The notes beneath the pieces are model-generated. The model was not told the DNA's origin. It made no database searches and worked only from the letters and a program-made list of their open reading frames with translations. Source: Burkholderia aenigmatica (lineage in GTDB: Bacteria; Pseudomonadota; Gammaproteobacteria; Burkholderiales; Burkholderiaceae). Taken from it: a stretch of 64,000 nucleotides of DNA. A program made the translations under genes and the position numbers. Location of the stretch: NCBI RefSeq assembly GCF_902499175.1, contig NZ_CABVQC010000008.1:62001-126000 (forward strand), given 5' to 3'. Below, in pieces: positions 54,991 through 64,000 of this stretch (within the stretch, counting starts at the first letter, position 1; each line of letters begins with the position of its first letter).

Positions 54991-57350
54991 TCCACCGCCT
55001 GCAGTTTCGCGACCGCGAGCGCGAGCCACTTCTCGCCGTGCCGCTTGAATTTCACCTGCGCCTTCGCATCGGCGCCGTTGCCTTCGAGCTTGGTGACCGT
55101 GCCTTCGCCGAACTTGGTATGGAACACCTGCTGGCCGACCCGGAAGCCGGCATCGGCCGCGCGCTGCTTGTCCGCGAACGCGGGCAGCGGCGCGGACACG
55201 GCCGGGTCGACGATCTGCTCGCGGCTGCCGCCGCCCGGCCGCGCGAACCAGTCGCGCCCGTATCCGGCGTTGTCCGACCGACCGCCCCAGCGCGAACCGG
55301 CCTCGACCTTCGGCGTCAGCCACTTGAGCACGTGTTCGGGCAGCTCGTCGAAGAAGCGCGAGCGCACGTTGTAGCGCGTCTGGCCATGCAGCATCCGGCT
55401 CTGCGCGAACGACAGGTAGAGCCGCTCCTTCGCACGCGTGATCGCGACGTACATCAACCGGCGCTCTTCCTCGAGGCCATCCGATTCGAGCACGCTGTTC
55501 TCGTGCGGGAACAATCCTTCCTCGAGGCCCGTGATGAACACGGCCGAGAATTCGAGCCCCTTCGCCGCGTGCACCGTCATCAGCTGCACGGCGTCCTGCC
55601 CGGCCTGCGCCTGGTTGTCGCCGGCCTCCAGCGACGCATGCGACAGGAAGCCGGCGAGCGGCGTCATCGTGTCGGGGTTCTGTGCCGGGCCGGCGGGCGA
55701 TACCGGATCGAGCACGTCGACCGCCGGATCGTCCGTCGCGGTGCCGAGCTCGGGCGCCGCGATCGCGCCCGCGCGCAGCGGGATCGAACGGGCCGGCGTG
55801 TCGAGCCCGTAGCCTTCCTCGGCGATGAACGCGGTGGCCGCGTTCACAAGTTCCTGCAAGTTCTCGAGACGGTCCTGGCCTTCGCGCTCGCCCTGGTAGA
55901 AATCGGCGAGACCGCTGGCGCGCACGATGTGCTCGACGGTGTCGGGCAGGTTCATCTGCTGCGTATCGGCGCGCATCTTCGCGACCAGGTTCGCGAACCC
56001 GCCCAGGCTCGTGCCGGCCTTGCCCGTCACGTACGGAATCGCGGCGGCCATCGAGCAGCCGTACAGGCGCGCGGCGTCGGCGAGCTGCTCGATCGAGCGC
56101 GCGCCGATGCCGCGGGTCGGGAAGTTCACGACGCGCACGAATGCGGTGTCGTCGTTCGGGTTGTCGATCAGGCGCAGGTACGCGAGCGCGTGCTTCACTT
56201 CCTGGCGTTCGAAGAAGCGCAGGCCGCCGTACACGCGGTACGGAATGCCCGACGACATCAGCGTGTGCTCGATCGAGCGCGACTGCGCGTTGCTGCGGTA
56301 CAGGACGGCCACTTCGCTGCGCGCCATCCCGGTGTTGATCAGCGAGCGGATCTCCTCGACGATCCAGCCGGCTTCCTGCGAATCGGTGCTCGCCTCGTAC
56401 ACGCGCACGGGTTCGCCATGGCCCGCATCGGTGCGCAGGTTCTTGCCGAGGCGGTGCGCGTTGTTCGAGATCAGCTGGTTCGCCGCGTCGAGGATGTTGC
56501 CGTGCGACCGGTAGTTCTGCTCGAGCTTGATCAGGTTGCGCACGCGGAATTCGTCTTCGAAGTCGCGCATGTTGCCGACGTTCGCGCCGCGGAACGCGTA
56601 GATCGACTGGTCGTCGTCGCCGACCGCGAAAATCGCGTTCTCGCCGCCCGCGAGCATCTTGAGCCACGCGTACTGCAGCTTGTTGGTGTCCTGGAACTCG
56701 TCGACCAGGATGTGCTTGAAGCGCGCCTGGTAGTGCGCGCGCAGCGGCGCGTTGTACGCGAGCAGTTCATAGCAGCGCAGCAGCAGCTCGGGGAAGTCGA
56801 CCACGCCCTCGCGCTGGCACTGCTGGTCGTACGCCTGGTACAGCTCGACGAACTTGCGGTTGAAGTTGTCGGTCGCGTCGACCTTGTCGGGGCGCAGCCC
56901 CTGCTCCTTCGCGTTGTTGATGAAGTACTGCACGTTTTTCGGCGGATACTTCTCGTCATCGACGTTCGCCGCCTTCATCAGCCGCTTGATCGCGGACAGC
57001 TGGTCGGCGGTATCCAGGATCTGGAAGGTCTGCGGCAGGCCGGCGTCGCGCCAGTGCGTGCGCAGCATCCGGTTGCACAGGCCGTGGAACGTGCCGATCC
57101 ACATCCCGCGCGTGTCGATCGGCATCATCGCCGACAGGCGCGCCATCATCTCGCGTGCGGCCTTGTTCGTGAAGGTGACGGCGAGCACGGTGGGCGGCGA
57201 CGCGTAGCCCTGCTGGATCAGCCACGCGATGCGGGTGATCAGCACGCGGGTCTTGCCGCTGCCCGCCCCTGCGAGGATCAGCGCCGGTTCGTTCGGCAAC
57301 GTGACGGCGGCGAGTTGTTCGGGGTTCAGATTGGCGAGCAGATCGGGCAT
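54987..57350 (-). CDS. uvrD: UvrD/PcrA-type DNA helicase
   Basis: A 787-residue superfamily 1A helicase that unwinds DNA 3'-to-5' in nucleotide-excision and mismatch repair. Visible motifs are I LILAGAGSGKTRVLITRIAWLI near 26, II VDEFQDTNKLQYAWL near 220, III VGDDDQSIYAFRGA near 245, IV-V, and VI VAITRAKERLYLSFAQSR near 645. The C-terminal tail (TKLEGNGADAKAQVKFKRHGEKWL) is the usual Tudor-like RNA-polymerase-binding domain. Overlaps the nucleosidase gene. Confidence 0.95.
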   Translation of the reverse strand: MPDLLANLNPEQLAAVTLPNEPALILAGAGSGKTRVLITRIAWLIQQGYASPPTVLAVTFTNKAAREMMARLSAMMPIDTRGMWIGTFHGLCNRMLRTHWRDAGLPQTFQILDTADQLSAIKRLMKAANVDDEKYPPKNVQYFINNAKEQGLRPDKVDATDNFNRKFVELYQAYDQQCQREGVVDFPELLLRCYELLAYNAPLRAHYQARFKHILVDEFQDTNKLQYAWLKMLAGGENAIFAVGDDDQSIYAFRGANVGNMRDFEDEFRVRNLIKLEQNYRSHGNILDAANQLISNNAHRLGKNLRTDAGHGEPVRVYEASTDSQEAGWIVEEIRSLINTGMARSEVAVLYRSNAQSRSIEHTLMSSGIPYRVYGGLRFFERQEVKHALAYLRLIDNPNDDTAFVRVVNFPTRGIGARSIEQLADAARLYGCSMAAAIPYVTGKAGTSLGGFANLVAKMRADTQQMNLPDTVEHIVRASGLADFYQGEREGQDRLENLQELVNAATAFIAEEGYGLDTPARSIPLRAGAIAAPELGTATDDPAVDVLDPVSPAGPAQNPDTMTPLAGFLSHASLEAGDNQAQAGQDAVQLMTVHAAKGLEFSAVFITGLEEGLFPHENSVLESDGLEEERRLMYVAITRAKERLYLSFAQSRMLHGQTRYNVRSRFFDELPEHVLKWLTPKVEAGSRWGGRSDNAGYGRDWFARPGGGSREQIVDPAVSAPLPAFADKQRAADAGFRVGQQVFHTKFGEGTVTKLEGNGADAKAQVKFKRHGEKWLALAVAKLQAVE

Positions 57351-57563
57351 GGAGCGGCAGCGGACGGGCGAGAAAAATGCGGACCCGACATTATAAGTCG
57401 GCGGCGCGATGCCGTTCCCGATCCGTTTGATTACCCGTCACAGGCACGCGGCGATCGCGTCGCGACGGGCCCGTACCGGCAAGGCGATGGCTGGTCGATG
57501 TGCATCCATTTATAATTGTCAGATTCGGCATCCAATTCACGCATTTTTCGGCAGATTTCCAAC

Positions 57564-60431
57564 ATGAGCGACAACACGCTTGCGAAGAGTTTCGAGCCCC
57601 ACACCATCGAGTCCCAATGGGGGCCGGAGTGGGAAAAGCGCGGCTACGCGGCCCCGACATTCGATCCGGCCCGCCCCGATTTCTCGATCCAGTTGCCGCC
57701 GCCGAACGTGACGGGCACGCTGCACATGGGCCACGCGTTCAACCAGACGATCATGGACGGCCTCACCCGCTACCACCGGATGCTCGGCGAGAACACGCTG
57801 TGGGTGCCCGGCACCGACCACGCGGGGATCGCGACCCAGATCGTCGTCGAGCGCCAGCTCGACGCGCAAGGCGTGTCGCGCCACGACCTCGGCCGCGAGA
57901 AGTTCGTCGAGCGCGTGTGGGAATGGAAGGAAAAATCGGGTTCGACGATCACCGGCCAGGTGCGTCGCCTCGGCGCGTCGCCCGACTGGTCGCGCGAATA
58001 CTTCACGATGGACGACAAGATGTCGGCCGCCGTGCGCGACGTGTTCGTCACGCTCCATGAACAGGGCCTGATCTACCGCGGCAAGCGCCTCGTCAACTGG
58101 GATCCGGTGCTGCTGACCGCCGTGTCGGACCTCGAAGTCGTGAGCGAAGAGGAAAACGGCCACCTGTGGCACATCCGCTACCCGCTCGTCGACGGCTCGG
58201 GCTCGCTGACCGTTGCCACGACGCGTCCGGAAACGATGCTCGGCGACGTCGCGCTGATGGTCCACCCGGAAGACGAGCGCTACGCGCACCTGATCGGCAA
58301 GCTCGTCACGCTGCCGCTGACGGGCCGCGAGATCCCGGTGATCGCCGACGACTACGTCGACCGCGAGTTCGGCACGGGCGTCGTGAAGGTCACGCCCGCG
58401 CACGACTTCAACGACTACCAGGTCGGCCAGCGCCACAAGCTCGCGCCGATCGAGATCCTGACGCTCGACGCGAAGATCAACGACAACGGCCCCGAGCAGT
58501 ATCGCGGCCTCGACCGCTTCGACGCGCGCAAGGCGATCGTCGCCGACCTCGACGCGGAAGGCTTCCTCGACTCCGTGAAGCCGCACAAGCTGATGGTGCC
58601 GCGCGGCGACCGCACGGGCGTCGTGATCGAGCCGCTCCTGACCGACCAGTGGTTCGTCGCGATGACGAAGCCGGTCCCGGAAGGCACGCTCCATCCGGGC
58701 AAGTCGATCACCGAGGTATCGCTCGACGTCGTGCGCGACGGCCAGATCAAGTTCGTCCCGGAAAACTGGACGACCACCTACTACCAGTGGCTCGAGAACA
58801 TCCAGGACTGGTGCATCTCGCGCCAGCTGTGGTGGGGCCACCAGATCCCCGCGTGGTACGGCGAGAACGGCGAGGTGTTCGTCGCGCGCAGCGAGGAAGA
58901 CGCGCGCGCGCAGGCTGCCGCGAAGGGTTACACGGGTGCGCTGAAGCGCGACGAAGACGTGCTCGACACGTGGTTCTCGTCGGCGCTCGTGCCGTTCTCG
59001 TCGCTCGGCTGGCCGAACGAAACGCCCGAGCTGAAGCACTTCCTGCCGTCGTCGGTGCTCGTCACCGGCTTCGACATCATCTTCTTCTGGGTCGCCCGGA
59101 TGGTGATGATGACGACGCACTTCACGGGCAAGGTGCCGTTCCACACCGTGTACATGCACGGCCTCGTGCGTGATGCCGAAGGCCAGAAGATGTCGAAGAG
59201 CAAGGGCAACACGCTCGATCCGATCGACATCGTCGACGGCGTCGACCTCGAGACGCTGGTCGCGAAGCGCACCACCGGCCTGATGAACCCGAAGCAGGCC
59301 GCCACCATCGAGAAGAAGACGCGCAAGGAATTCCCGGACGGCATTCCCGCGTTCGGCGCCGACGCACTGCGCTTCACGATGGCGTCGATGGCGACGCTCG
59401 GCCGCAACGTGAACTTCGACCTCGCGCGCTGCGAAGGCTATCGCAACTTCTGCAACAAGCTGTGGAACGCGACGCGCTTCGTGCTGATGAACTGCGAAGG
59501 CCACGACTGCGGCAGCGACAAGCCGGAAGTCTGCGGTGCGGGCGATTGCGGCCCGGGCGGCTACCTCGACTTCTCGGCGGCCGACCGCTGGATCGTGTCG
59601 CTGCTGCAGCGCACCGAGGCCGACATCGCGAAGGGCTTCGCCGATTACCGCTTCGACAACATCGCCAGCAGCATCTACAAGTTCGTGTGGGACGAATACT
59701 GCGACTGGTATCTCGAACTCGCGAAGGTGCAGATCCAGAACGGCACGCCGGAACAGCAGCGCGCGACGCGCCGCACACTGCTGCGCGTGCTCGAGACGGT
59801 GCTGCGCCTCGCGCACCCGATCATCCCGTTCATCACCGAAGCGCTCTGGCAGAAGGTCGCGCCGCTGGCCGGCCGCTATCCGCAAGGCAAGGCCGAAGGC
59901 GAAGCGTCGCTGATGACGCAGGCGTACCCGATCGCGAACCTGCAGAAGATCGACGAGGCGTCCGAGCAGTGGGCGGCCGACCTGAAGGCGATCGTCGACG
60001 CGTGCCGCAACCTGCGCGGCGAGATGAACCTGTCGCCGGCAACCAAGGTGCCGCTGCTTGCAGCCGGCGATGCCGAGCGCCTGCGCTCGTTCGCACCGTA
60101 CATTCAGGCGCTTGCACGCCTGTCGGAAGTGCAGATCCTCGCGGATGAAGCAACGCTCGACAAGGAAGCACACGGCGCGCCGATCGCGATCGTCGGGCCG
60201 AACAAGCTGGTGCTGAAGGTCGAGATCGACGTCGCAGCCGAACGCGAGCGTCTGTCGAAGGAAATCGCGCGCCTGACGGGCGAGATTGCGAAGTGCAATG
60301 CAAAGCTCGGCAACGAGGCATTCGTCGCGAAAGCGCCGCCGGCCGTGGTCGAACAGGAGCAGAAGCGCGTCGCGGAATTCCAGAGCACCCTTGAGAAACT
60401 GCGCGCGCAGCTCGATCGGTTGCCTGCGTAA
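57564..60431 (+). CDS. valS: Valyl-tRNA synthetase
   Basis: A 955-residue class I synthetase that charges tRNA-Val and edits mischarged threonine. The HIGH motif is [15 protein letters not shown] near 40 and KMSKS is [13 protein letters not shown] near 540. The editing insertion lies between (near 200-390), then the anticodon domain and a C-terminal coiled coil ([23 protein letters not shown]) that binds tRNA. The start is [12 protein letters not shown]; the frame opens 16 codons earlier. Normal length for the family. Confidence 0.97.
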   Translation: MSDNTLAKSFEPHTIESQWGPEWEKRGYAAPTFDPARPDFSIQLPPPNVTGTLHMGHAFNQTIMDGLTRYHRMLGENTLWVPGTDHAGIATQIVVERQLDAQGVSRHDLGREKFVERVWEWKEKSGSTITGQVRRLGASPDWSREYFTMDDKMSAAVRDVFVTLHEQGLIYRGKRLVNWDPVLLTAVSDLEVVSEEENGHLWHIRYPLVDGSGSLTVATTRPETMLGDVALMVHPEDERYAHLIGKLVTLPLTGREIPVIADDYVDREFGTGVVKVTPAHDFNDYQVGQRHKLAPIEILTLDAKINDNGPEQYRGLDRFDARKAIVADLDAEGFLDSVKPHKLMVPRGDRTGVVIEPLLTDQWFVAMTKPVPEGTLHPGKSITEVSLDVVRDGQIKFVPENWTTTYYQWLENIQDWCISRQLWWGHQIPAWYGENGEVFVARSEEDARAQAAAKGYTGALKRDEDVLDTWFSSALVPFSSLGWPNETPELKHFLPSSVLVTGFDIIFFWVARMVMMTTHFTGKVPFHTVYMHGLVRDAEGQKMSKSKGNTLDPIDIVDGVDLETLVAKRTTGLMNPKQAATIEKKTRKEFPDGIPAFGADALRFTMASMATLGRNVNFDLARCEGYRNFCNKLWNATRFVLMNCEGHDCGSDKPEVCGAGDCGPGGYLDFSAADRWIVSLLQRTEADIAKGFADYRFDNIASSIYKFVWDEYCDWYLELAKVQIQNGTPEQQRATRRTLLRVLETVLRLAHPIIPFITEALWQKVAPLAGRYPQGKAEGEASLMTQAYPIANLQKIDEASEQWAADLKAIVDACRNLRGEMNLSPATKVPLLAAGDAERLRSFAPYIQALARLSEVQILADEATLDKEAHGAPIAIVGPNKLVLKVEIDVAAERERLSKEIARLTGEIAKCNAKLGNEAFVAKAPPAVVEQEQKRVAEFQSTLEKLRAQLDRLPA

Positions 60432-60458
60432 CAAACCGTAAGGTCGTTTGCGTTCACT

Positions 60459-60464
60459 ATAATG
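60459..60464 (+). promoter_or_regulatory. Possible galU -10 element
   Basis: A perfect TATAAT lies 55 bp before galU. The region 17 bp upstream lacks a good -35 box, so I give it modest weight. Confidence 0.35.
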
Positions 60465-60518
60465 CGGGCGTGAACATAAACCGTCTGACAAGTCGATTAC
60501 AGGAATAAAGGTTCGATC

Positions 60519-61403
60519 ATGTTGAAAGTCACCAAGGCGGTATTCCCTGTTGCCGGTCTCGGCACACGCTTCCTCCCGGCAACGAAGGCAAGCCCGAAGG
60601 AAATGCTGCCGGTCGTCGACAAGCCGCTGATTCAGTACGCAGTCGAGGAAGCGATCGCCGCCGGCATTACCGAGATGATCTTCGTCACCGGGCGCAGCAA
60701 GCGCGCGATCGAGGATCACTTCGACAAGTCGTATGAAATCGAGGCCGAACTCGAGGCGCGCGGCAAGGAAAAGCTGCTCGAGCTCGTGCGCAGCATCAAG
60801 CCGAGCCATGTCGACTGCTTCTACGTACGCCAGCCGGAAGCGCTCGGCCTCGGCCATGCGGTGCTGTGCGCGGAAAAGCTCGTGGCCGACAACCCGTTCG
60901 CGGTGATCCTCGCCGACGACCTGCTCGACGGCAACCCGCCCGTGATGAAGCAGATGGTCGACGTGTTCGACCACTATCACAGCTCGGTGATCGGCGTCGA
61001 AGAGATCCCGCCGTCGGAAACGAAGTCGTACGGGATCGTCGACGGCAAGGAGTGGGAGGAGTCGATCGTCAAGATGTCGGCGATCGTCGAAAAGCCGGCG
61101 CCGGAAGTCGCGCCGTCGAACCTCGGCGTGGTCGGCCGCTACATCCTGAAGCCGCGGATCTTCCAGCACCTGCGTGCACTGAAGCCCGGCGCGGGCGGTG
61201 AGCTGCAGCTCACCGACGCGATCCAGTCGCTGCTCGCCGATGAGCAAGTGCTGGCCTACAAGTACCAGGGCACGCGCTACGACTGCGGCAGCAAGCTCGG
61301 CTACCTGAAGGCGACGGTCGAATTCGCGCTGCGCCACGCGGAAGTCGGTGCGGACTTCGACACGTACCTGCGCACGCGCGACGGCGCACATCACGCCGAC
61401 TGA
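60519..61403 (+). CDS. galU: UTP-glucose-1-phosphate uridylyltransferase
   Basis: A 294-residue nucleotidyltransferase that makes UDP-glucose for polysaccharide and lipopolysaccharide synthesis. [39 protein letters not shown] at the N-terminus is the family signature. [16 protein letters not shown] near 130, [20 protein letters not shown] near 190 and [18 protein letters not shown] near 250 also match. An AGGAATAAAGG site lies before the ATG. Confidence 0.96.
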   Translation: MLKVTKAVFPVAGLGTRFLPATKASPKEMLPVVDKPLIQYAVEEAIAAGITEMIFVTGRSKRAIEDHFDKSYEIEAELEARGKEKLLELVRSIKPSHVDCFYVRQPEALGLGHAVLCAEKLVADNPFAVILADDLLDGNPPVMKQMVDVFDHYHSSVIGVEEIPPSETKSYGIVDGKEWEESIVKMSAIVEKPAPEVAPSNLGVVGRYILKPRIFQHLRALKPGAGGELQLTDAIQSLLADEQVLAYKYQGTRYDCGSKLGYLKATVEFALRHAEVGADFDTYLRTRDGAHHAD

Positions 61404-61463
61404 ACGCGGCAAGGGCACCAGGGCTCACTCCGGCGAGCCCGCCCTCACCTCACCGGCTGCCGC

Positions 61464-62078
61464 TCAGCGCGCGTTGGCCGGCTTCACCGAGACGACGCCC
61501 GGCATCCCGCCCGCTTCGTCTTTTTTCGTCTTGACGAGCCAGCCACCGCCGTCGCCGAAGGGCACCTTCGCGAGCGCGCTCTTCACGAGCGCCGGCGCGG
61601 CCTGCTGCGTGCCGGGATCGCGATCGCGCAGCGCCGCCGATACGCGGTAAACGTCGGCGCCCGATTTCGCGTCGACGAAGCGCAGCGTCAGCACATGGCG
61701 ATACACGCGGCCCATGAACGGCAGCGCGAACGGCGCCGGCCCGTCGACCGTCACGCATGCACTGCTCGCGGCGCCACACCCGTCGGCGCTCGCCGCGACC
61801 GAAGCCGGCTGCGTCGCATACGCGATCGACAGCCGGTAGTGCGCGGCCGCGAGCGGCTTCGCATCGAAACCGCGGTGCGCGAGTTCGTCGCGCACGAGCG
61901 TCTCGATCTGCCGGTATTCGGCATCGTCGGCCTGCGCGGCCGTCCGCACGAAATCGTAGCCGTGCGCATCGGCGGCGAACGCGTTCGGCTGCCCGACCGC
62001 ACTGACGCCGCTCGTCACACCGGCGCAACCCGTCAACAGCGACACCGCCAGCGCGGTCGCTGCCCATTCCTTTCTCAT
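61464..62078 (-). CDS. DUF4136-type lipoprotein
   Basis: About 204 residues. Start MRKEWAATALAVSLLTGCAG: lipobox LLTGC near residue 18. The mature part has the pattern of DUF4136 proteins: YDFVRTAAQADDAEYRQIETLVRDELAHRGF, then YRLSIAYATQPASV, then DAKSGADVYRVSAALRDRDPGTQQAAP. These are outer-membrane lipoproteins of unknown role. It lies 37 bp after the sensor kinase gene on the same strand. Confidence 0.85.
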   Translation of the reverse strand: MRKEWAATALAVSLLTGCAGVTSGVSAVGQPNAFAADAHGYDFVRTAAQADDAEYRQIETLVRDELAHRGFDAKPLAAAHYRLSIAYATQPASVAASADGCGAASSACVTVDGPAPFALPFMGRVYRHVLTLRFVDAKSGADVYRVSAALRDRDPGTQQAAPALVKSALAKVPFGDGGGWLVKTKKDEAGGMPGVVSVKPANAR

Positions 62079-62115
62079 GGCTTTCCCCAAATACCTGCCG
62101 TCGCACCCGGCCCTG

Positions 62116-64000
62116 TCAGGCGGACGGCTCGTCGATTGCAGGCAGCGACACCGTCACCGCGGTGCCGACACCCACCTCGCTGTCGACCGACACGCTGCCC
62201 CCATGGCGCGTGACGACCGTCTTCACGAATGCCATGCCGAGCCCGGAACCCGAGATCTCGGGCCGCTCGCCGGCATGGAACCGCTTGAAACGCTCGAACA
62301 GATGCCGCTGATCTTCCGGCGCAATGCCGTATCCCTGATCGCGAATCGTACAGAACATCCGTTTCGACGCGTGCTCGACCGCCAGCGTACACGTGATCAC
62401 GGTATCGGACGGACTGTATTTGACTGCATTGTTCAGCAGGTTCACGAAGGCGCGCGTGATCAGCGAGCGATCCGCGCGCACCCAGCACATGTCGGTGCCG
62501 ACATCGGTGTCGACGCGGATGTGCTTCGCCTGCGCCTGCGGCCATACCTCGTCGCTTGCATCGATCAGCACGTCAACGAGGCTCGTCACCTCGAGCTGGT
62601 ACACCTGCGACTCCGCGCGCGCCAGCTGCACGAACTCGTCGGCCAGTGACAGCGCGCGATGCGCATAGCGCTCGATCCGCGCGAGCAGCCCGCGCATCGC
62701 GTCGGTCTCGGCGCGGTCGCGCTCGATCTCGACGAGCGCGAGAATCGACGCCTGCGGCGAGCGCATGTCGTGCGACAGCAGGTGCAGCGCTTCCTCGCGC
62801 TGCCGCTCGGCCGCGTGCAGTTCGGTCACGTCGACGAGGCCGGCGATCCAGCCCGTCACGCGGCCCTGCGCGTTCGTGCAAGCCGCGTAGCGTAGCAGAT
62901 GGTCGAGCCCGTCGCGATCGCGCACCTCGATGCCGCGCGCCATCGCGTCGTGTTCGGCCTCGAGCGTCGGGTCGAGCACGGCCGGCCAGTGCTCGCGGAT
63001 CGCCACGTCGTGTTCGACGTTGCCGTCGACGGTCTTCATGAACGTCAGCTCGCCGAGCGCGCTGCGCAGCGGCCGCCCTTCCGGCAGCGGCAGCGCGAGG
63101 CGCGACCCGTAGCGCTTGGCCGCATGGTTCGCGATCAGCACGGTGCCGGCCAGGTCGGTCACGAAGATCGGCTCGGGCATGCTGTCGAGGCTGTCCCACA
63201 CGAAGCGCTTCATGTCCTGCACGCGCTGCGCGGCTTGCGCCATCAGCGTCATCTGCCGCTCGAGCACGTCGCCGCCGACGCTGCGTGTGCGCGGCGCCTC
63301 GGGCAGCAGGTGCGGCTCGTCGGCGAGCCGCTGCAGCTCGCGCCGCAAGTACGACATCGTCATTTCGAGCCGCCGCCAGTTCCAGATCGGGTAGACGGCG
63401 ACCAGCCCGAAGATCGCGGGCGCCGGCGACAGCCAGATGCGCGCCCCGAACAGCAGCGCCATGCTCGCAACGACCGCGAGCGCGGCGAGGCTCAGCGTCA
63501 GCAGCAGCGCGCGCCACGGCGACAGCATCAGGAAACCGCCCAGCAGCGCGGCAAGCGGCAGCAGCGACGCGGCGAACAGCCCGGCGCGCGACGCAGGCGA
63601 GATCGCGCTGCCGGTTGCCAGCATGTCGAGCACGTTCGCATGGATATACACGCCGGCGAGCGGCCCGAACTCGCCGGACACGGGCGTCGCGAAGCGGTCG
63701 TACAGCCCCGACGCCGTCACGCCGACCACGACGATCTTGCCGCGCAGCGCGTCGGGCTTCACGCGCCCTTCGAGCACGTCGTCGAACGACAGCGTCGGAT
63801 AGGCAGGCGTGTTGCGGCTGAACGGGATCAGGTAGCGGCCCTCACCGGCCGCGTCGCGCGACAGGTCGTGCGCATTCGCGCCGGGTGCCCCGCCGACCGG
63901 GTGCAGCCGGCCACCCTGGATCGCCTGGTACACCGGCACCATCAGCTGCGGCCAGCGCACGCGGCCGTCGCTTTCGAACAGCGCAACGCTGCGTACGATG
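62116..64000 (-). CDS. CHASE2-domain sensor histidine kinase (partial, 5' end off-window)
   Basis: At least 627 residues; the frame continues past the right edge. Residues from the edge form the end of an extracytoplasmic CHASE2 domain (YPTLSFDDVLEGRV, IVVVGVTASGLYDRFATPV). Three membrane helices follow, then a PAS-like domain (FVWDSLDSMPEPIFVTDLAGTV). The HisKA box is EEALHLLSHDMRSPQASILALVEI with the phosphorylated His, and the ATPase has NLLNNAVKYSPSD, DQGYGIAPEDQRHLFERF and GSGLGMAFVK. CHASE2 kinases sense periplasmic signals. The partner response regulator is not in the window. Confidence 0.92.
   Translation of the reverse strand, partial: IVRSVALFESDGRVRWPQLMVPVYQAIQGGRLHPVGGAPGANAHDLSRDAAGEGRYLIPFSRNTPAYPTLSFDDVLEGRVKPDALRGKIVVVGVTASGLYDRFATPVSGEFGPLAGVYIHANVLDMLATGSAISPASRAGLFAASLLPLAALLGGFLMLSPWRALLLTLSLAALAVVASMALLFGARIWLSPAPAIFGLVAVYPIWNWRRLEMTMSYLRRELQRLADEPHLLPEAPRTRSVGGDVLERQMTLMAQAAQRVQDMKRFVWDSLDSMPEPIFVTDLAGTVLIANHAAKRYGSRLALPLPEGRPLRSALGELTFMKTVDGNVEHDVAIREHWPAVLDPTLEAEHDAMARGIEVRDRDGLDHLLRYAACTNAQGRVTGWIAGLVDVTELHAAERQREEALHLLSHDMRSPQASILALVEIERDRAETDAMRGLLARIERYAHRALSLADEFVQLARAESQVYQLEVTSLVDVLIDASDEVWPQAQAKHIRVDTDVGTDMCWVRADRSLITRAFVNLLNNAVKYSPSDTVITCTLAVEHASKRMFCTIRDQGYGIAPEDQRHLFERFKRFHAGERPEISGSGLGMAFVKTVVTRHGGSVSVDSEVGVGTAVTVSLPAIDEPSA

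Noticed and set aside
57537..61418. A 1293-codon open frame on the minus strand across valS and galU
   Set aside because: It is antisense to two certain genes. At this GC content stop codons are rare in the shadow frames; its translation is Arg/Asp/Leu-rich with no motifs.

Overview
The window reads as chromosomal DNA of a Burkholderia species, most likely from the Burkholderia cepacia complex. The basis is very GC-rich coding with strong G/C bias at third codon positions, the gene order thrS-infC-rpmI-rplT-pheS-pheT-ihfA-merR, and family assignments typical of that genus (RelA, BamC, Etf-QO, a FusC-type efflux operon, an Fsr-type exporter). I name the organism by inference; no species marker was decisive. 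The window holds about 55 protein genes, two tRNA genes, many intrinsic terminators, and one small integrated island.

Layout. 1-5.6 kb: a PLP aminotransferase and a LysR regulator, a short protein made only of a transposase DNA-binding domain, and small exported or unknown proteins. 5.6-8.1 kb: small cytosolic proteins, a candidate small RNA and bamC. 8.17-11.59 kb: a 3.4-kb island between two 30-bp copies of the 3' end of tRNA-Pro(GGG). It holds a broken PAAR gene, an Rhs fragment, a frameshifted small membrane-protein gene and an AT-richer PAP2/Aur1-like gene, with no integrase visible. 11.8-15.4 kb: a methyltransferase and a 736-residue lipoprotein built from two copies of one domain. 15.4-23.3 kb: the translation operon, with infC starting at ATC. 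23.6-31.9 kb: tRNA-Val(GAC), relA, ridA, a hydrolase, an EamA exporter divergent from a LysR gene, and scoBA divergent from a PAS-LuxR regulator.

32-44.5 kb: a thioesterase and an SDR enzyme, a TetR-like palindrome in front of Etf-QO, aroC, an LplT-PlsC fusion, a CBS protein, an Mpo1-like protein, a YihY protein, a WrbA-like quinone reductase coupled to a DUF2069 protein, an FAD-linked 2-hydroxyacid dehydrogenase and a metallophosphoesterase. 44.8-50.8 kb: a complete tripartite efflux operon (outer-membrane lipoprotein, FUSC protein, DUF1656 protein, HlyD adaptor) divergent from its probable LysR regulator. 50.8-64 kb: a chemoreceptor, an Fsr-type MFS exporter, a nucleosidase overlapping uvrD, valS, galU, a DUF4136 lipoprotein and a CHASE2 sensor kinase that runs off the right edge.

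Most of the window is conserved core genome. Accessory or poorly explained parts are the tRNA-Pro island, the duplicated lipoprotein, the isolated transposase-domain protein, and two hairpin-terminated stretches that may encode small RNAs. No CRISPR array, complete insertion sequence, rRNA or replication origin was seen.
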